DNA of 29,628 nucleotides from JALHMQ01 sp037441125 (GTDB lineage: Bacteria; Pseudomonadota; Gammaproteobacteria; Burkholderiales; Burkholderiaceae_F). Below the pieces are notes generated by a model that saw only the letters and a list, made by a program, of their open reading frames with translations, ran no database searches and was not told the DNA's origin. The position numbers were made by a program, and so were the translations under genes. The stretch is taken from assembly GCA_037441125.1 (NCBI GenBank), contig JBBIST010000036.1, forward strand, positions 1 to 29,628, given 5' to 3'. Positions 6,813 through 15,625 of this stretch are shown here, in pieces. Numbering within the stretch: position 1 is the stretch's first letter; every line of letters begins with the position of its first letter.

Positions 6813-9800
6813 TCAGACGAGCGCGCGCAACTCGCGCAGCGCCACCAGCAGCACCGCCAGATCGGGGCTGCGCACCTCGGCCAGATCGGCGCCCAGCCGC
6901 TGCGCGCGCGCCAGCGCGCCGGCGCGCTGCTGCGCCCAGCGCGCGAGCGGATCGTCGCCTTCACCGGCGGCGCGCAGCGCCTCGGCGGTGAACGCCTGCT
7001 GCAGGGCCGCCAGCTCGTCGCCGAGCGCGCCCTTGGCGCGGCCCTCCCAGTGGCCGTCGGACGGCAGCGCCGCGATCAGGCTGCGCAGGCGGCCCAGGCC
7101 GAGTCGCTCGCCGATCGCGACGTGCGCCTCGGCCACCTGCTCGACCGGCCGGCCGACCGCTTCCGCGGTCTCGGCGATGTCGAGCGCGGCCACCATCGCC
7201 TGCGCGCAGGCGACGCGATGCGCGAGCTGCGCCGGCACCCCGGCGTCGATCCAGCGCCGGTCCGGGTCCTCGCCGGCGCTCGCTTCGGCGCGCCGCGCCA
7301 CTTCGCGCGCGGCCAGCGCCGCCACCGCCGGGCCGAAGCGGCCGACGGTGTCGGCGATCGGCTCGGCCAGGCGCCGCGGCGAGCGCAGGAACCAGGTGGT
7401 CGCGCGCAGCGTCAGCCGGCCCAGTTCCAGCAGCAGCGCCGCCTGCACCGCGTCGGGCACGAGCGCGTCGAGGGCGTCGATCTCCAGCCACATCGGCACC
7501 AGGCCGAAGCTCTCGCGCGTGAGCAGATAGGCGCGCACGATCTGCGCCGGCTCGCGGCCGCTGCCGTCGAGCACGCGGTGCACGAAGGTGGCGCCGACCC
7601 GGTTGAGCATGCTATTGACCACGTGCGTGGCGACGATCTCGCGCCGCAGCGGGTGGCGCGGCATCAGCGGCGCGAAGCGCGCGCGCAGCGCGCTCGGGAA
7701 GTAGCGCTCGAGGGCGCCGGCGACCCAGGGGTCGTCGGGCAGATCGGAGGCGAGCAGCGCGTCGTACAGCCACAGCTTGGCGTAGGCGAGCAGCACCGCG
7801 CGCTCGGGGCTGGTCAGGCCGATCGCGCGCGCCTTGCGTTCGGCGAACTCCTCGTCGCTCGGCAGGTGTTCGTGGACGCGGTTCAGCCGCCCCTGGCGCT
7901 CGAGAAAGCGGATCAGCCGCTGCTGCTGGTCGAGCAGGCGCACGCCGGCGCGACCGGCCACCGACAGCACCTGCGTCTGGTAGATGTTGTCGCGCAGGAC
8001 CAGGGTGGCGACCTCGTCTTGCATCTGCGCCAGCAGGGCGTTGCGCTGCTTGACCGTGAGCTCGCCGTCGGCGATCGCCAGGCCGAGCAGGATCTTGATG
8101 TTGACTTCGTGGTCCGAGGTGTCGACCCCGCCCGAGTTGTCGATCGCGTCGGTGTTGATGCGGCCGCCGCTTCCGTTCACGCCCATGAGCGCGTACTCGA
8201 TGCGGCCGCGCTGCGTGCAGCCGAGGTTGCCGCCTTCGGCCACCACCTTGCAGCGCAGCTCGCGGCCGTCGACGCGGATCGCGTCGTTGGCGCGATCGCC
8301 GACCTCGGCGTGCGACTCGCTCGAAGCCTTGACGTAGGTGCCGATGCCGCCGTTGTAGAGCAGGTCGACCGGGGCCTTCAGGATCGCGTTGATCAGCTCG
8401 TTCGGCGTCAGCGACGAGGCTTCGATCGCAAGCCGGCGCGCCGCCTGCGGCGAGATCGGAATCGACTTCGCCGAACGGCTCCAGACGCCGCCGCCGGCCG
8501 AGATCAGTGTCGCGTCGTAGTCGGCCCACGACGAACGCGGCAGATCGAACAGCCGCTTGCGTTCGTGCCAGCTTTGCGCCGGGTCGGGATCGGGATCGAC
8601 GAACACGTGCCGGTGGTCGAAGGCGGCCACCAACTTGATGTGCGTGGACAGCAGCATGCCGTTGCCGAACACGTCGCCCGACATGTCGCCGATGCCAACC
8701 ACGGTGAAGTCGGTCGTTTGCGTGTCGAGGCCGATCTCGCGGCAGTGGCGCTTGACGCTCTCCCAGGCGCCGCGCGCGGTGATCCCCATCTTCTTGTGGT
8801 CGTAGCCGGCGGAGCCGCCCGAGGCAAACGCGTCGCCGAGCCAGTGGCCGTACTCGCGGCTGACCGCATTGGCGTAGTCGGAGAAGGTCGCCGTGCCCTT
8901 GTCGGCGGCGACCACCAGGTAGGGGTCGTCGCCGTCGTGGCGCACCGTGTCCGGCGGCGGCACCACCTGGCCGGCGACGATGTTGTCGGTCAGGTCGAGC
9001 AGCCCGCGCAGGAAGTCCTGGTAGCAGGCCACCGCCTCGGCCAGCAGCGCCTCGCGCTCGCCGGCCGGCGGCGCCTTCTTCAGCACGAAGCCGCCCTTGG
9101 AGCCGACCGGCACGATCACCGCGTTCTTGACCATCTGCGCCTTGAGCAGTCCGAGCACCTCGGTGCGGAAGTCGTCCGGCCGGTCCGACCAGCGCAGGCC
9201 GCCGCGCGCCACCTTGCCGCCGCGCAGGTGCACGGCCTCGAAGCGCGTGCCGTAGACGAAGATTTCGAACATCGGCCGCGGCTCGGGCAGCCCCGGCACC
9301 TTCGTCGGGTCGAGCTTGAAGCTCAGGTACGGCCGCGGCCGGCCGTGCGCGTCGCGGCGCCAGAAGTTCACGCGCAAGGTGGCCTGGATCAGCGCCAGCA
9401 TCTGGCGCAGCGCCCGGTCCTCGTTGAGGTTGGCGACGCCCTCCAGCGCCGCCTCGATCGCCGCCGCCTGCGCCGCCGCCTCACTGCTGCGCGCGTCGTC
9501 GCGCAGGCGCGGATCGAAGCGCAGCTTGAAGAGCGCGATCAACTGCCGCGCCACCTGCGGCTGCGCCGCCAGCGCCGCCTCGATCGCCGCCTGGCTGAGC
9601 GCGAAGCCGGCCTGCTTCATGTACCTCGCGTAGGCACGCAGGACGACGACTTCTTCCGCCGGCAACTGCGCGCGCAGCACCAGGCGGTTGAAGTCGTCGT
9701 TGTCGATGCTGCCGTCCATCACGCGCGCGAAGGCGTCCTCGAACAGCGGCCGCAGGGCGTCGATGTCCAGGTCGGCGCAGTCGGCCTGCAGCTCGAAGTC

Positions 9801-11651
9801 GTGGATCCACACCGGCACGCCGGACTCGGGCGTCAACTGCGCCGGGTGCTCGGTGAGCACCAGCACGCCCATGCGCTCGAGCATCGGCAGGCTCGCCGAC
9901 AGCACCACCGGGCGGCCGGCGCGGTAGATCCTGAAGCCGAGCCGGTGGCCGTCGGCGCCCAGCGGCCGGTAGAGCGCGAACGCGGCCTCGCCGTCGGCCA
10001 GGGCGTCGATGCGCGCGAGGTCGGCCACCGCCGCGCGCGCGCTCACCCGCTCGCGGTAGGCGGCGGGAAAGGCGCGCTGCCAGCGCCTGAGCAGCAGGGC
10101 GCCGCGCGCCTCGCCGACGGCGTCGACCAGCGCCTCGCGCAGCTCGTCGTCCCAGCGGCGCGCCGCCTGCGCCAGTCGCGCCTCGAGGTCGCGCCGGTCG
10201 AAGGGCGGGATGCGGCCGGGCTCGGTGCGCACGGTGATGTGGATGCGCGCCAGCACGGCGTCGGTAAGCAGGACGTCGAAGTCGGCCGAGACGCCGTTGA
10301 AAGCGGCGCTCAACAGGTCGATGAACCTGCGCCGCAGTTCGGTGCCGTAGTTCTCGCGCGGCACGTAGATCAGGCAGGAGACGAAGCGGTCGAAGGGGTC
10401 GCGGCGCACGAACAGGCGCAGCCGCGCGCGGTTGCCCAGGCGCAGGATGCCGAGCGCGGTGTCGTACAGCTCGTCGACGCCGATCGCGAACAGCTCGTCG
10501 CGCGGATAGGTCTCGAGGATGTGCGCCAGCGCCTTGCCCAGGTGCGAGTCGGGCGCCAGACCGGCGCGCGCCGCCACCGCCGCCACCTTGCCGCGCAAGA
10601 GAGGAATGTCGGCCACGCGTTCGTTGTAGGCGGTCGAGGTGAGCAGGCCGAGGAAGCGGTGCTCGCCGGCGACCGCGCCGGCGGCGTCGTAGCGCTTGAC
10701 GCCGACGTAGTCGACGTAGCCCTGGCGGTGCACGGTCGAGCGCAGGTTCGATTTGGTCATGACGACGATCGGCGTGGCGGCGCGCGCCAGCGCCCGCGCC
10801 GCCGCCGGCAGCACCGCGTCGCCCGCGCCTGGCCCGTCGCCGTCGCGCAGGATGCCCAGCCCGGTGCCGGGCAGCGGCCGCAGCAGGTCCTCGCCGTCGC
10901 GCGCCACCAGCTCGTGGCCGCGGTAGCCGAGCAGCACCAGATGGTCGTCGCGCAGCCACTCGAGGAAGCGGCGCGTCTCGTCCTGCGCCGCGCGTGCCGC
11001 CTCGGGCACGCGCGCGACCTCGTCGATCGCCTGGCGCAGCCGCTCGCGCATCGCCTGCCAGTCGCCGGTGGCCGCGCGCACGTCGGCGAGTACGCGCTCG
11101 ATGCCGGCCGCCAGTTGCTGGCGGCTGGCGCCATCGAGCAGGCGGTCGACCTCGATGTGCATCCACGACTCGCGCGGCCACTCTGGCGCCTCGTGGCGCG
11201 CCGCCAGCCGCAGCACGGCGCCGGCGGCGTCGCGCTCGACCGCCAGCACCGGGTGGACGATCAGGTGCAGCGTCAGCGCCTGGCGGCTGACTTCCATCGA
11301 CGCCGAATCGACCAGGAACGGCATGTCGTCGTTGACCACCTCGATCACCGTGTGGCGCGAGGTCCAGCCGTGCTCGGCGGCCGCGGGGCTCAACACGCGC
11401 ACGCGCGCGCGGCCGCGCTCGGCCGGTGCGCGCATGCGGCCGAACTGCCAGTGCGAAAGTGCGGCGCCGGCCAGATCGTCGACGCTGAGCGCCGCCAGCT
11501 CTTCCGGGTCGACCTGGCGGTAGTACTGGCCGACGAAGGCCGCCAGCAGCGCGCGCTCACCCGGCGGCACCTGCGCGCACGCGCGCGCCGCGACCGCGTC
11601 GAGCACGGCGCCGTCCGAGGCGGCGGCGCGGCCGTCGGCGAGAGTCTTCAT
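6813..11651 (-). CDS. gdhB: NAD-dependent glutamate dehydrogenase, large (~180 kDa) class
   Basis: 1612 aa, the usual size of this class. It oxidises L-glutamate to 2-oxoglutarate and ammonia with NAD(+), a mainly catabolic reaction in the cytoplasm. The catalytic core is visible around residues 810-855: 'ARGGLRWSDRPDDFRTEVLGLLKAQMVKN' followed by 'VPVGSKGGFV'. Later 'GIGDMSGDVFGNGML' and 'EGGNLG' belong to the nucleotide-binding part. The long N-terminal half carries the regulatory ACT-like regions typical of the family, and the C-terminal half is helical. The start is the ATG at 11651-11649, with GGGAG six bases upstream; the open frame extends further but into the divergent exonuclease gene. 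The gene symbol follows Pseudomonas usage; other names exist. A small membrane gene follows 13 bases after the stop. Confidence 0.95.
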   Translation of the reverse strand: MKTLADGRAAASDGAVLDAVAARACAQVPPGERALLAAFVGQYYRQVDPEELAALSVDDLAGAALSHWQFGRMRAPAERGRARVRVLSPAAAEHGWTSRHTVIEVVNDDMPFLVDSASMEVSRQALTLHLIVHPVLAVERDAAGAVLRLAARHEAPEWPRESWMHIEVDRLLDGASRQQLAAGIERVLADVRAATGDWQAMRERLRQAIDEVARVPEAARAAQDETRRFLEWLRDDHLVLLGYRGHELVARDGEDLLRPLPGTGLGILRDGDGPGAGDAVLPAAARALARAATPIVVMTKSNLRSTVHRQGYVDYVGVKRYDAAGAVAGEHRFLGLLTSTAYNERVADIPLLRGKVAAVAARAGLAPDSHLGKALAHILETYPRDELFAIGVDELYDTALGILRLGNRARLRLFVRRDPFDRFVSCLIYVPRENYGTELRRRFIDLLSAAFNGVSADFDVLLTDAVLARIHITVRTEPGRIPPFDRRDLEARLAQAARRWDDELREALVDAVGEARGALLLRRWQRAFPAAYRERVSARAAVADLARIDALADGEAAFALYRPLGADGHRLGFRIYRAGRPVVLSASLPMLERMGVLVLTEHPAQLTPESGVPVWIHDFELQADCADLDIDALRPLFEDAFARVMDGSIDNDDFNRLVLRAQLPAEEVVVLRAYARYMKQAGFALSQAAIEAALAAQPQVARQLIALFKLRFDPRLRDDARSSEAAAQAAAIEAALEGVANLNEDRALRQMLALIQATLRVNFWRRDAHGRPRPYLSFKLDPTKVPGLPEPRPMFEIFVYGTRFEAVHLRGGKVARGGLRWSDRPDDFRTEVLGLLKAQMVKNAVIVPVGSKGGFVLKKAPPAGEREALLAEAVACYQDFLRGLLDLTDNIVAGQVVPPPDTVRHDGDDPYLVVAADKGTATFSDYANAVSREYGHWLGDAFASGGSAGYDHKKMGITARGAWESVKRHCREIGLDTQTTDFTVVGIGDMSGDVFGNGMLLSTHIKLVAAFDHRHVFVDPDPDPAQSWHERKRLFDLPRSSWADYDATLISAGGGVWSRSAKSIPISPQAARRLAIEASSLTPNELINAILKAPVDLLYNGGIGTYVKASSESHAEVGDRANDAIRVDGRELRCKVVAEGGNLGCTQRGRIEYALMGVNGSGGRINTDAIDNSGGVDTSDHEVNIKILLGLAIADGELTVKQRNALLAQMQDEVATLVLRDNIYQTQVLSVAGRAGVRLLDQQQRLIRFLERQGRLNRVHEHLPSDEEFAERKARAIGLTSPERAVLLAYAKLWLYDALLASDLPDDPWVAGALERYFPSALRARFAPLMPRHPLRREIVATHVVNSMLNRVGATFVHRVLDGSGREPAQIVRAYLLTRESFGLVPMWLEIDALDALVPDAVQAALLLELGRLTLRATTWFLRSPRRLAEPIADTVGRFGPAVAALAAREVARRAEASAGEDPDRRWIDAGVPAQLAHRVACAQAMVAALDIAETAEAVGRPVEQVAEAHVAIGERLGLGRLRSLIAALPSDGHWEGRAKGALGDELAALQQAFTAEALRAAGEGDDPLARWAQQRAGALARAQRLGADLAEVRSPDLAVLLVALRELRALV

Positions 11652-11737
11652 TGCGGTCTCCCTGAGTCTGCGGCCGGTCGGGCCGCGATCGTCGGCGGCG
11701 CGCGCTCGTGGCGGCGCCGCGCTTCGGTGTGGCCGCC

Positions 11738-11743
11738 AGTATG
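11738..11743 (-). promoter_or_regulatory. Putative -10 hexamer (CATACT) for the glutamate dehydrogenase gene
   Basis: On the minus strand the context is GGGCATACTGGCGG, 86 bases before the ATG. It shares GGGCATACTG with the hexamer upstream of the SET gene. It sits back to back with the plus-strand hexamer at 11765-11770, so the 163-base gap would be a divergent promoter region. Confidence 0.35.
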
Positions 11744-11764
11744 CCCGCCGCCGGTGCGCGCTTC

Positions 11765-11770
11765 TACACT
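11765..11770 (+). promoter_or_regulatory. Putative -10 hexamer (TACACT) for the exonuclease/GIY-YIG gene
   Basis: TACACT in TTCTACACTGGAC lies 44 bases before the ATG at 11815. The identical hexamer occurs upstream of queC. No recognisable -35 was found. Confidence 0.35.
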
Positions 11771-11814
11771 GGACAGCGCCGCCGCAGACACGCCTCGGGC
11801 GCGGCCCTTCGTCA

Positions 11815-13260
11815 ATGTCAATCGCACTCGCTTCGCTGGCGCAGCGCCGCTGCGCGTTCGTCGACCTCGAGACCACCGGCATGTCGGCGGCGCGCGAGCG
11901 CATCACCGAGATCGGCATCGTCAGCGTCGACTTCGACGGCGAGCGCGCGCGCGTGTCCGAGTGGAGCACGCTGGTCAATCCCGAGCGGCCGATCCCGGCC
12001 GAGATCCAGTGGCTGACCGGGATCAGCAACGAGATGGTGCGCGCGGCGCCGCGCTTTGCCGAGATCGCCGACGAGCTGCTCGAGCGGCTGCGCGATGCGC
12101 TTTTCATCGCCCACAACGCGCGCTTCGACTACGGCTTCCTGAAGGCCGAGTTCGCGCGCCTGTCGATTCCGTGGCGCGCCGGCACGCTGTGCACGCTGCG
12201 CCTGTCGCGCCTGCTCGACCCGGAGCGCAGCCCGCACAGCCTCGATGCGATCGTCGCCCGCTACGGCCTGGACGGCGCCGACCGCCACCGCGCGCTCGGC
12301 GACGCGCGCCTGCTGTGGCGCTTCGTGCAGCGGCTGGCCGAGCGGCGGCCGCCGGCCGAGGTCGACGGCGCGCTGCGCACGCTGCTGGCGCGCGACAGCA
12401 CGCCGCCGATGCTCGCCGCCGACGCGCTCGACGGCATTGCCGACACCCCGGGCGTTTATCTCTTCTACGGGCTGAACGCGCATCCGATTTACATCGGCAA
12501 GAGCCTGGCGCTGCGCACGCGCATCCTGGCGCACTTCAGCGCCGACCACGGCAACGCGCAGGACGCAAGACTGGCGCAGCAGGTGTGCCGGATCGAGTGC
12601 GAGGAGACCGCCGGCGAAGTGGGCGCGCTGCTGCGCGAGGCCGAACTCGTGAAGACGCGGCTGCCGGCGCACAACCTCGCGCTGCGCCGGCGCCGCAACG
12701 CCGTGCTGCTGCGGCTCGACGCGAACCGCCCCGCCTACGTCGCCGCCGCCGAGGTCGCGGCCGACGACCTGCCCGGTCTGCACGGCCCCTTCGGCTCGCG
12801 CGCCGCCGCGCGCGTGCACCTGGCGGCGCTGGCGCGCGAACACGCGCTGTGCCTGAAGACGCTCGGTCTCGAGCGCGGCCGGCGCGCCGCCGATGCGCCG
12901 GCGCCGTGCTTCGCGTTTCAGATCCGCCGCTGCCTGGGTGCCTGCGTCGGCGCCGAAGACGGCGCCGCGCACGCGCAGCGCCTGGCGGCGCTGCTCGAGC
13001 CCTCGCGCGTGCCGCCCTGGCCCTTCGACGGGCCGGTGGCTCTGGTGGAGACTCGCGCCGACCGCCTGCGCGAGGATCTGCACGCGTTCGATCGCTGGTG
13101 CTGGCTCGGCACCGTGCGCTCGCTCGACGCCGCACAAGACCTGGCGCGCGGCGCCTCGCCGCGCCTGTTTGAGGCCGACGCCTACCGGATCGTGCGCAGC
13201 GCGCTGGAGAAGCGGGCGCTGCCGGTGCTGCCGCTGGCGCCGGCGATGCCGGCCGCCTGA
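11815..13260 (+). CDS. DnaQ-family 3'-5' exonuclease fused to a UvrC/Cho-type GIY-YIG nuclease
   Basis: 481 aa. The N-terminal exonuclease of the DnaQ (polymerase III epsilon) type has ExoI 'FVDLETTG' (15-22), ExoII 'HNARFDYGF' (~100) and ExoIII 'HRALGDARL' (~157-165), with all acidic metal ligands present. A GIY-YIG domain follows: 'GVYLFYG...PIYIGKS' (~213-229), then 'LRTRILAHF' and 'LLREAELVK', which supply the usual Arg and Glu. A Cys-containing region 'CFAFQIRRCLGACVG' is characteristic of this fusion family and of Cho-like proteins. The likely role is nucleotide excision or other DNA repair processing. It has sometimes been mis-annotated as an epsilon subunit. It stands alone, divergent from the dehydrogenase, and lacks UvrBC and HhH domains. 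Confidence 0.9.
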   Translation: MSIALASLAQRRCAFVDLETTGMSAARERITEIGIVSVDFDGERARVSEWSTLVNPERPIPAEIQWLTGISNEMVRAAPRFAEIADELLERLRDALFIAHNARFDYGFLKAEFARLSIPWRAGTLCTLRLSRLLDPERSPHSLDAIVARYGLDGADRHRALGDARLLWRFVQRLAERRPPAEVDGALRTLLARDSTPPMLAADALDGIADTPGVYLFYGLNAHPIYIGKSLALRTRILAHFSADHGNAQDARLAQQVCRIECEETAGEVGALLREAELVKTRLPAHNLALRRRRNAVLLRLDANRPAYVAAAEVAADDLPGLHGPFGSRAAARVHLAALAREHALCLKTLGLERGRRAADAPAPCFAFQIRRCLGACVGAEDGAAHAQRLAALLEPSRVPPWPFDGPVALVETRADRLREDLHAFDRWCWLGTVRSLDAAQDLARGASPRLFEADAYRIVRSALEKRALPVLPLAPAMPAA

Positions 13261-13277
13261 GTGCGCGATCGGCCGGC
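13248..13277. terminator. Hairpin between convergent exonuclease and gstA genes
   Basis: GCCGGCCG (13248-13255) pairs perfectly with CGGCCGGC (13270-13277) across a 14-base loop. It spans the stop codon of the exonuclease gene and lies just past the gstA stop, so it could act in both directions. There is no T-tract; the assignment is weak. Confidence 0.25.
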
Positions 13278-13288
13278 GCGCTCGCGCG

Positions 13289-13897
13289 CTATGTGACCAA
13301 CCCCTCGACCTTGAGCGCCGCCTGCACCGCCGGCCGCGCCGCCACGCGCGCGTTGAACTCGGCCAGCCGCGGCCAGCGCGCCAGATCGAACTTCACCCAC
13401 CTCGCCCAGTTCAGCACCACGTACAGGTAGGCGTCGGCCACTGTGAACTGCTCGCCGGTCAGGAACGGCCGGCTGCCGAGCTGCTGCTGCGTGTAGTCGA
13501 GCCGGCGCGCAAGTGTCGCGGTCAGATGGTTGCGCGTCGTCTCGGGCAGATCGGCCTGGAACAACGCGCCCATGTTCCTGTGGATCTCGGTGGCGATGAA
13601 GTTCAGCCACTCGATCAGCCGGTAGCGCGCCATGGTGCCGGCGGCCGGCGCCAGGTGCGTGTGCGGCGCTTCGTCGGCGATCCACTGCAGGATCGCCGCC
13701 ACTTCGGTCAGTGTGCTGCCGTCGTCGAACTGCAGCGCCGGCACGTAGCCCTTGGGATTGATGCGCGCGTAGTCGGCGTCGCCGGCGGTGCGGCCGGTCT
13801 TGAGGTCGACCTTTTCGAGGTGAAAGCTCAGGCCCGCTTCGCGCAAGGCGATGTGTGGCGCAAGCGAGCAGGCGGCGGGGCTGTAGTAGAGCTTCAT
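13289..13897 (-). CDS. gstA: Beta-class glutathione S-transferase
   Basis: 202 aa, the full length for bacterial beta-class GST. The N-terminal thioredoxin fold has 'MKLYYSPAACSLAPHIALREAG', with the beta-class Cys10. 'NPKGYVPAL' gives the cis-Pro and 'LTEVAAILQWIAD' the glutathione-binding Glu/Ser-Thr region. The C-terminal helical domain contains 'YRLIEWLNFIATEIHRN' and 'FTVADAYLYVVLNWA' (N-capping box). The sequence follows E. coli GstA closely from memory. It conjugates glutathione to electrophiles in the cytoplasm. The ATG at 13897-13895 has AGGAG six bases upstream and a TATGAT hexamer further upstream. Confidence 0.94.
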   Translation of the reverse strand: MKLYYSPAACSLAPHIALREAGLSFHLEKVDLKTGRTAGDADYARINPKGYVPALQFDDGSTLTEVAAILQWIADEAPHTHLAPAAGTMARYRLIEWLNFIATEIHRNMGALFQADLPETTRNHLTATLARRLDYTQQQLGSRPFLTGEQFTVADAYLYVVLNWARWVKFDLARWPRLAEFNARVAARPAVQAALKVEGLVT

Positions 13898-13923
13898 CGC
13901 GGCTCCTGGGGTCGGGAGACGCG

Positions 13924-13929
13924 ATCATA
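13924..13929 (-). promoter_or_regulatory. Putative -10 hexamer (TATGAT) for gstA
   Basis: On the minus strand the context is GCCTATGATCGCG, 26 bases before the gstA ATG; it is the closest match to TATAAT among the hexamers noted here. It implies that gstA is transcribed separately from the small gene upstream. Confidence 0.45.
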
Positions 13930-13959
13930 GGCGCCGGTGGCTCAGCGCGCGCCGCCTGC

Positions 13960-14142
13960 TCAGGCGTCGTCGAGCGTCTGCACCGCGCGCACCAGCAGGC
14001 GCGCGGTCTCCAGGATCATCCAGGCGACGAGCGTGAACAGCAGCGCGCGCAGGGTGGCGCCGCCGAGCGCGGGCAGCGTGTGCACCGGCGCGCCGAGCAG
14101 CCATTCGGCGACGATGCCGAGCGCGAGCGCGAACTTCAGCAT
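13960..14142 (-). CDS. Small hydrophobic protein, unknown function
   Basis: 60 aa from the ATG at 14142-14140; a TTG at 14199 in the same frame would add 19 Pro/Arg-rich residues. The sequence has two hydrophobic stretches, 'FALALGIVAEWLLG' and 'ALLFTLVAWMILETARLL', separated by a short polar turn, and ends in acidic residues (TLDDA). It looks like a small inner-membrane protein. The family is not recognised. It lies 62 bases upstream of gstA on the same strand and is divergent from queC. No Shine-Dalgarno is visible, so the start is uncertain. Confidence 0.5.
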   Translation of the reverse strand: MLKFALALGIVAEWLLGAPVHTLPALGGATLRALLFTLVAWMILETARLLVRAVQTLDDA

Positions 14143-14313
14143 GGGGTTGGCAGGTGGCGGGCGGCGCGGCCTGGCCGCGCCTGTCTGCGTTTTCGGCAAC
14201 GCGCGTCGAAGCTTGAGGTTGGCGTCGAAGCGCGCCGGCTGGCCGCCGCGGCCCGGGTTGTCCCGGACCGCGGCGGCTCGGGCGCGATCTGGCGCCGGCG
14301 AGACGGACGCGCC

Positions 14314-14319
14314 TACACT
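14314..14319 (+). promoter_or_regulatory. Putative -10 hexamer (TACACT) eight bases before the queC ATG
   Basis: GCCTACACTGCGC ends eight bases before the queC start codon. A transcript starting the usual six to eight bases after the hexamer would begin at or next to the ATG, predicting a leaderless mRNA. The ATG also has no Shine-Dalgarno. No clear -35 is seen. Confidence 0.4.
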
Positions 14320-14327
14320 GCGCGGCG

Positions 14328-15062
14328 ATGAAGCCGCGCGCGCTCGTCCTGTTCTCCGGTGGTCAGGATTCGACCACCTGCCTGGCCTGGGCGCTGGCGC
14401 GCTTCGAGCGGGTCGAAACGGTCGGCTTTCACTACGGCCAGCGGCACCGGATCGAACTCGATCAGCGGCAGGTGGTGCTGGCGCGGCTGCGCGAGGGCTT
14501 TCCCGAGTGGGACACGCGCCTGGGCGACGACCATCTGCTGGCGCTGCCCGAGCTCGGCCAGTGGTCCGACAGCGCGCTGACGCGAGACATCGCCATCGGC
14601 ACCGGCGCCGGCGGGAGGCCGAACACCTTTGTGCCCGGACGCAGCGTGCTTTTCTTCGCCTACGCGGCGGCGATCGCCCTGCGGCGCGACCTCGACTGGC
14701 TGGTGGCCGGCATGTGCGAGACCGACGGCTCGATCCCGGACTGCCGCGACGATGCGCTCAAGGCGCTGCAGGTGGCGCTGTCGCTCGGCATGGACCGGCG
14801 CATCGTGATCGAGACGCCGCTGATGTGGCGCGACAAGGCGGCTGCCTGGGAGCTGGCGCACGAACTGGGCGGCGGACCGCTGGTCGAGATCGTGCGCCGC
14901 GACACGCACAGTTGCTACGCCGGCGAGCGCCGCGAGCATCCGTGGGGCGCCGGCTGCGGCCAGTGTCCGGCGTGCACGCTGCGCGCTGCCGGCTGGCAGC
15001 GTTGGCGCGAGCGCTTTCATCACCGCGACGGCGCCGTGCGCGCTGCGGGCGGCGCGGCCTGA
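14328..15062 (+). CDS. queC: 7-cyano-7-deazaguanine (preQ0) synthase
   Basis: 244 aa. The PP-loop ATP pyrophosphatase motif SGGQDST is at residues 10-16, and a C-terminal zinc site is formed by C196, C210, C213 and C216. QueC converts 7-carboxy-7-deazaguanine, ammonia and ATP to preQ0, the precursor of queuosine in tRNA. The start must be at or very near 14328, because the first beta strand (RALVLF) begins at residue 4. The SRPBCC gene follows 43 bases downstream and the ClpX-like gene after that, all on the same strand. folE, which begins the same pathway from GTP, lies about 2 kb beyond queC on the other strand. QueD, QueE and QueF are not in the window. Confidence 0.95.
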   Translation: MKPRALVLFSGGQDSTTCLAWALARFERVETVGFHYGQRHRIELDQRQVVLARLREGFPEWDTRLGDDHLLALPELGQWSDSALTRDIAIGTGAGGRPNTFVPGRSVLFFAYAAAIALRRDLDWLVAGMCETDGSIPDCRDDALKALQVALSLGMDRRIVIETPLMWRDKAAAWELAHELGGGPLVEIVRRDTHSCYAGERREHPWGAGCGQCPACTLRAAGWQRWRERFHHRDGAVRAAGGAA

Positions 15063-15105
15063 GCCCGGGACCGCGGCCGCACGTCGCAAGGGACGAAACG
15101 AGGCG

Positions 15106-15588
15106 ATGCGCTTCGAGCACCTGATCGAGATCAACGACCCGGCCAACCCGCTGCTCGAGCCGCTGTCGCGCAGCCAGTTGTGGCGTGGCCTGGTGCGGCG
15201 CGCCGAGCGGCCGTGCGAGTTCGTGCTCGGGCTCGACAGCGCGCAGATCCGCAGCCGCATCGAAGACGGCACCGAGACCGAGCTGGCGCGCCTGCTCGAC
15301 TTCGGCAGCTTCCAGGTGCGCGACCGCGTGCGCCTGGCGCCGCTGTCGCACACCGAGATCCGCACCGAGGCCGGCGAGCACTTCCCGGCGAGCCGGCTGC
15401 TGATCCGCATCGAGGAGCCGCAGCCGGACCGCCTGTACCTGCGTTTCGTCTACGAGTCGGAGGTCGCCGACGGCAGCGGCGAACTCGATGCCGCCACCGC
15501 CGCCCTGCGCAACCGCGCCTACGCCAGCGCCGACCTGGACACGGTGGCGCGCATCCGGCGCCTGGCCGAGGAAGGCGCGCTCGAGTGA
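15106..15588 (+). CDS. SRPBCC (AtaL-like, DUF1857) family protein
   Basis: 160 aa, soluble. The sequence 'MRFEHLIEINDPANPLLEPLSRSQLWRGLVRRAERPCEF' and the later 'LLIRIEEPQPDRLYLRFVYE' match the DUF1857/AtaL-like group of the START/Bet v1 (SRPBCC) fold, which forms a hydrophobic ligand pocket. The natural ligand is unknown. The ATG at 15106 is preceded by GAGG at a good distance. It lies 43 bases after queC and 37 bases before the ClpX-like gene, probably in one operon. There is no obvious pathway link to queuosine. Confidence 0.82.
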   Translation: MRFEHLIEINDPANPLLEPLSRSQLWRGLVRRAERPCEFVLGLDSAQIRSRIEDGTETELARLLDFGSFQVRDRVRLAPLSHTEIRTEAGEHFPASRLLIRIEEPQPDRLYLRFVYESEVADGSGELDAATAALRNRAYASADLDTVARIRRLAEEGALE

Positions 15589-15625
15589 TGGCGCGCGCCG
15601 GCCCGCAGCGCCGATTGCAGCGCCG

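Noticed and set aside
6789..13172. A 2127-codon open frame on the plus strand, antisense to the glutamate dehydrogenase gene
   Set aside because: It is Arg/His/Gln/Ala-rich with no domain and lies opposite a clear, full-length enzyme. Long antisense frames are expected in DNA of this GC content.
14143..14327. Possible preQ1 riboswitch upstream of queC
   Set aside because: The best -10 hexamer is eight bases from the ATG, and no A-rich preQ1 aptamer tail or matching hairpin is seen.
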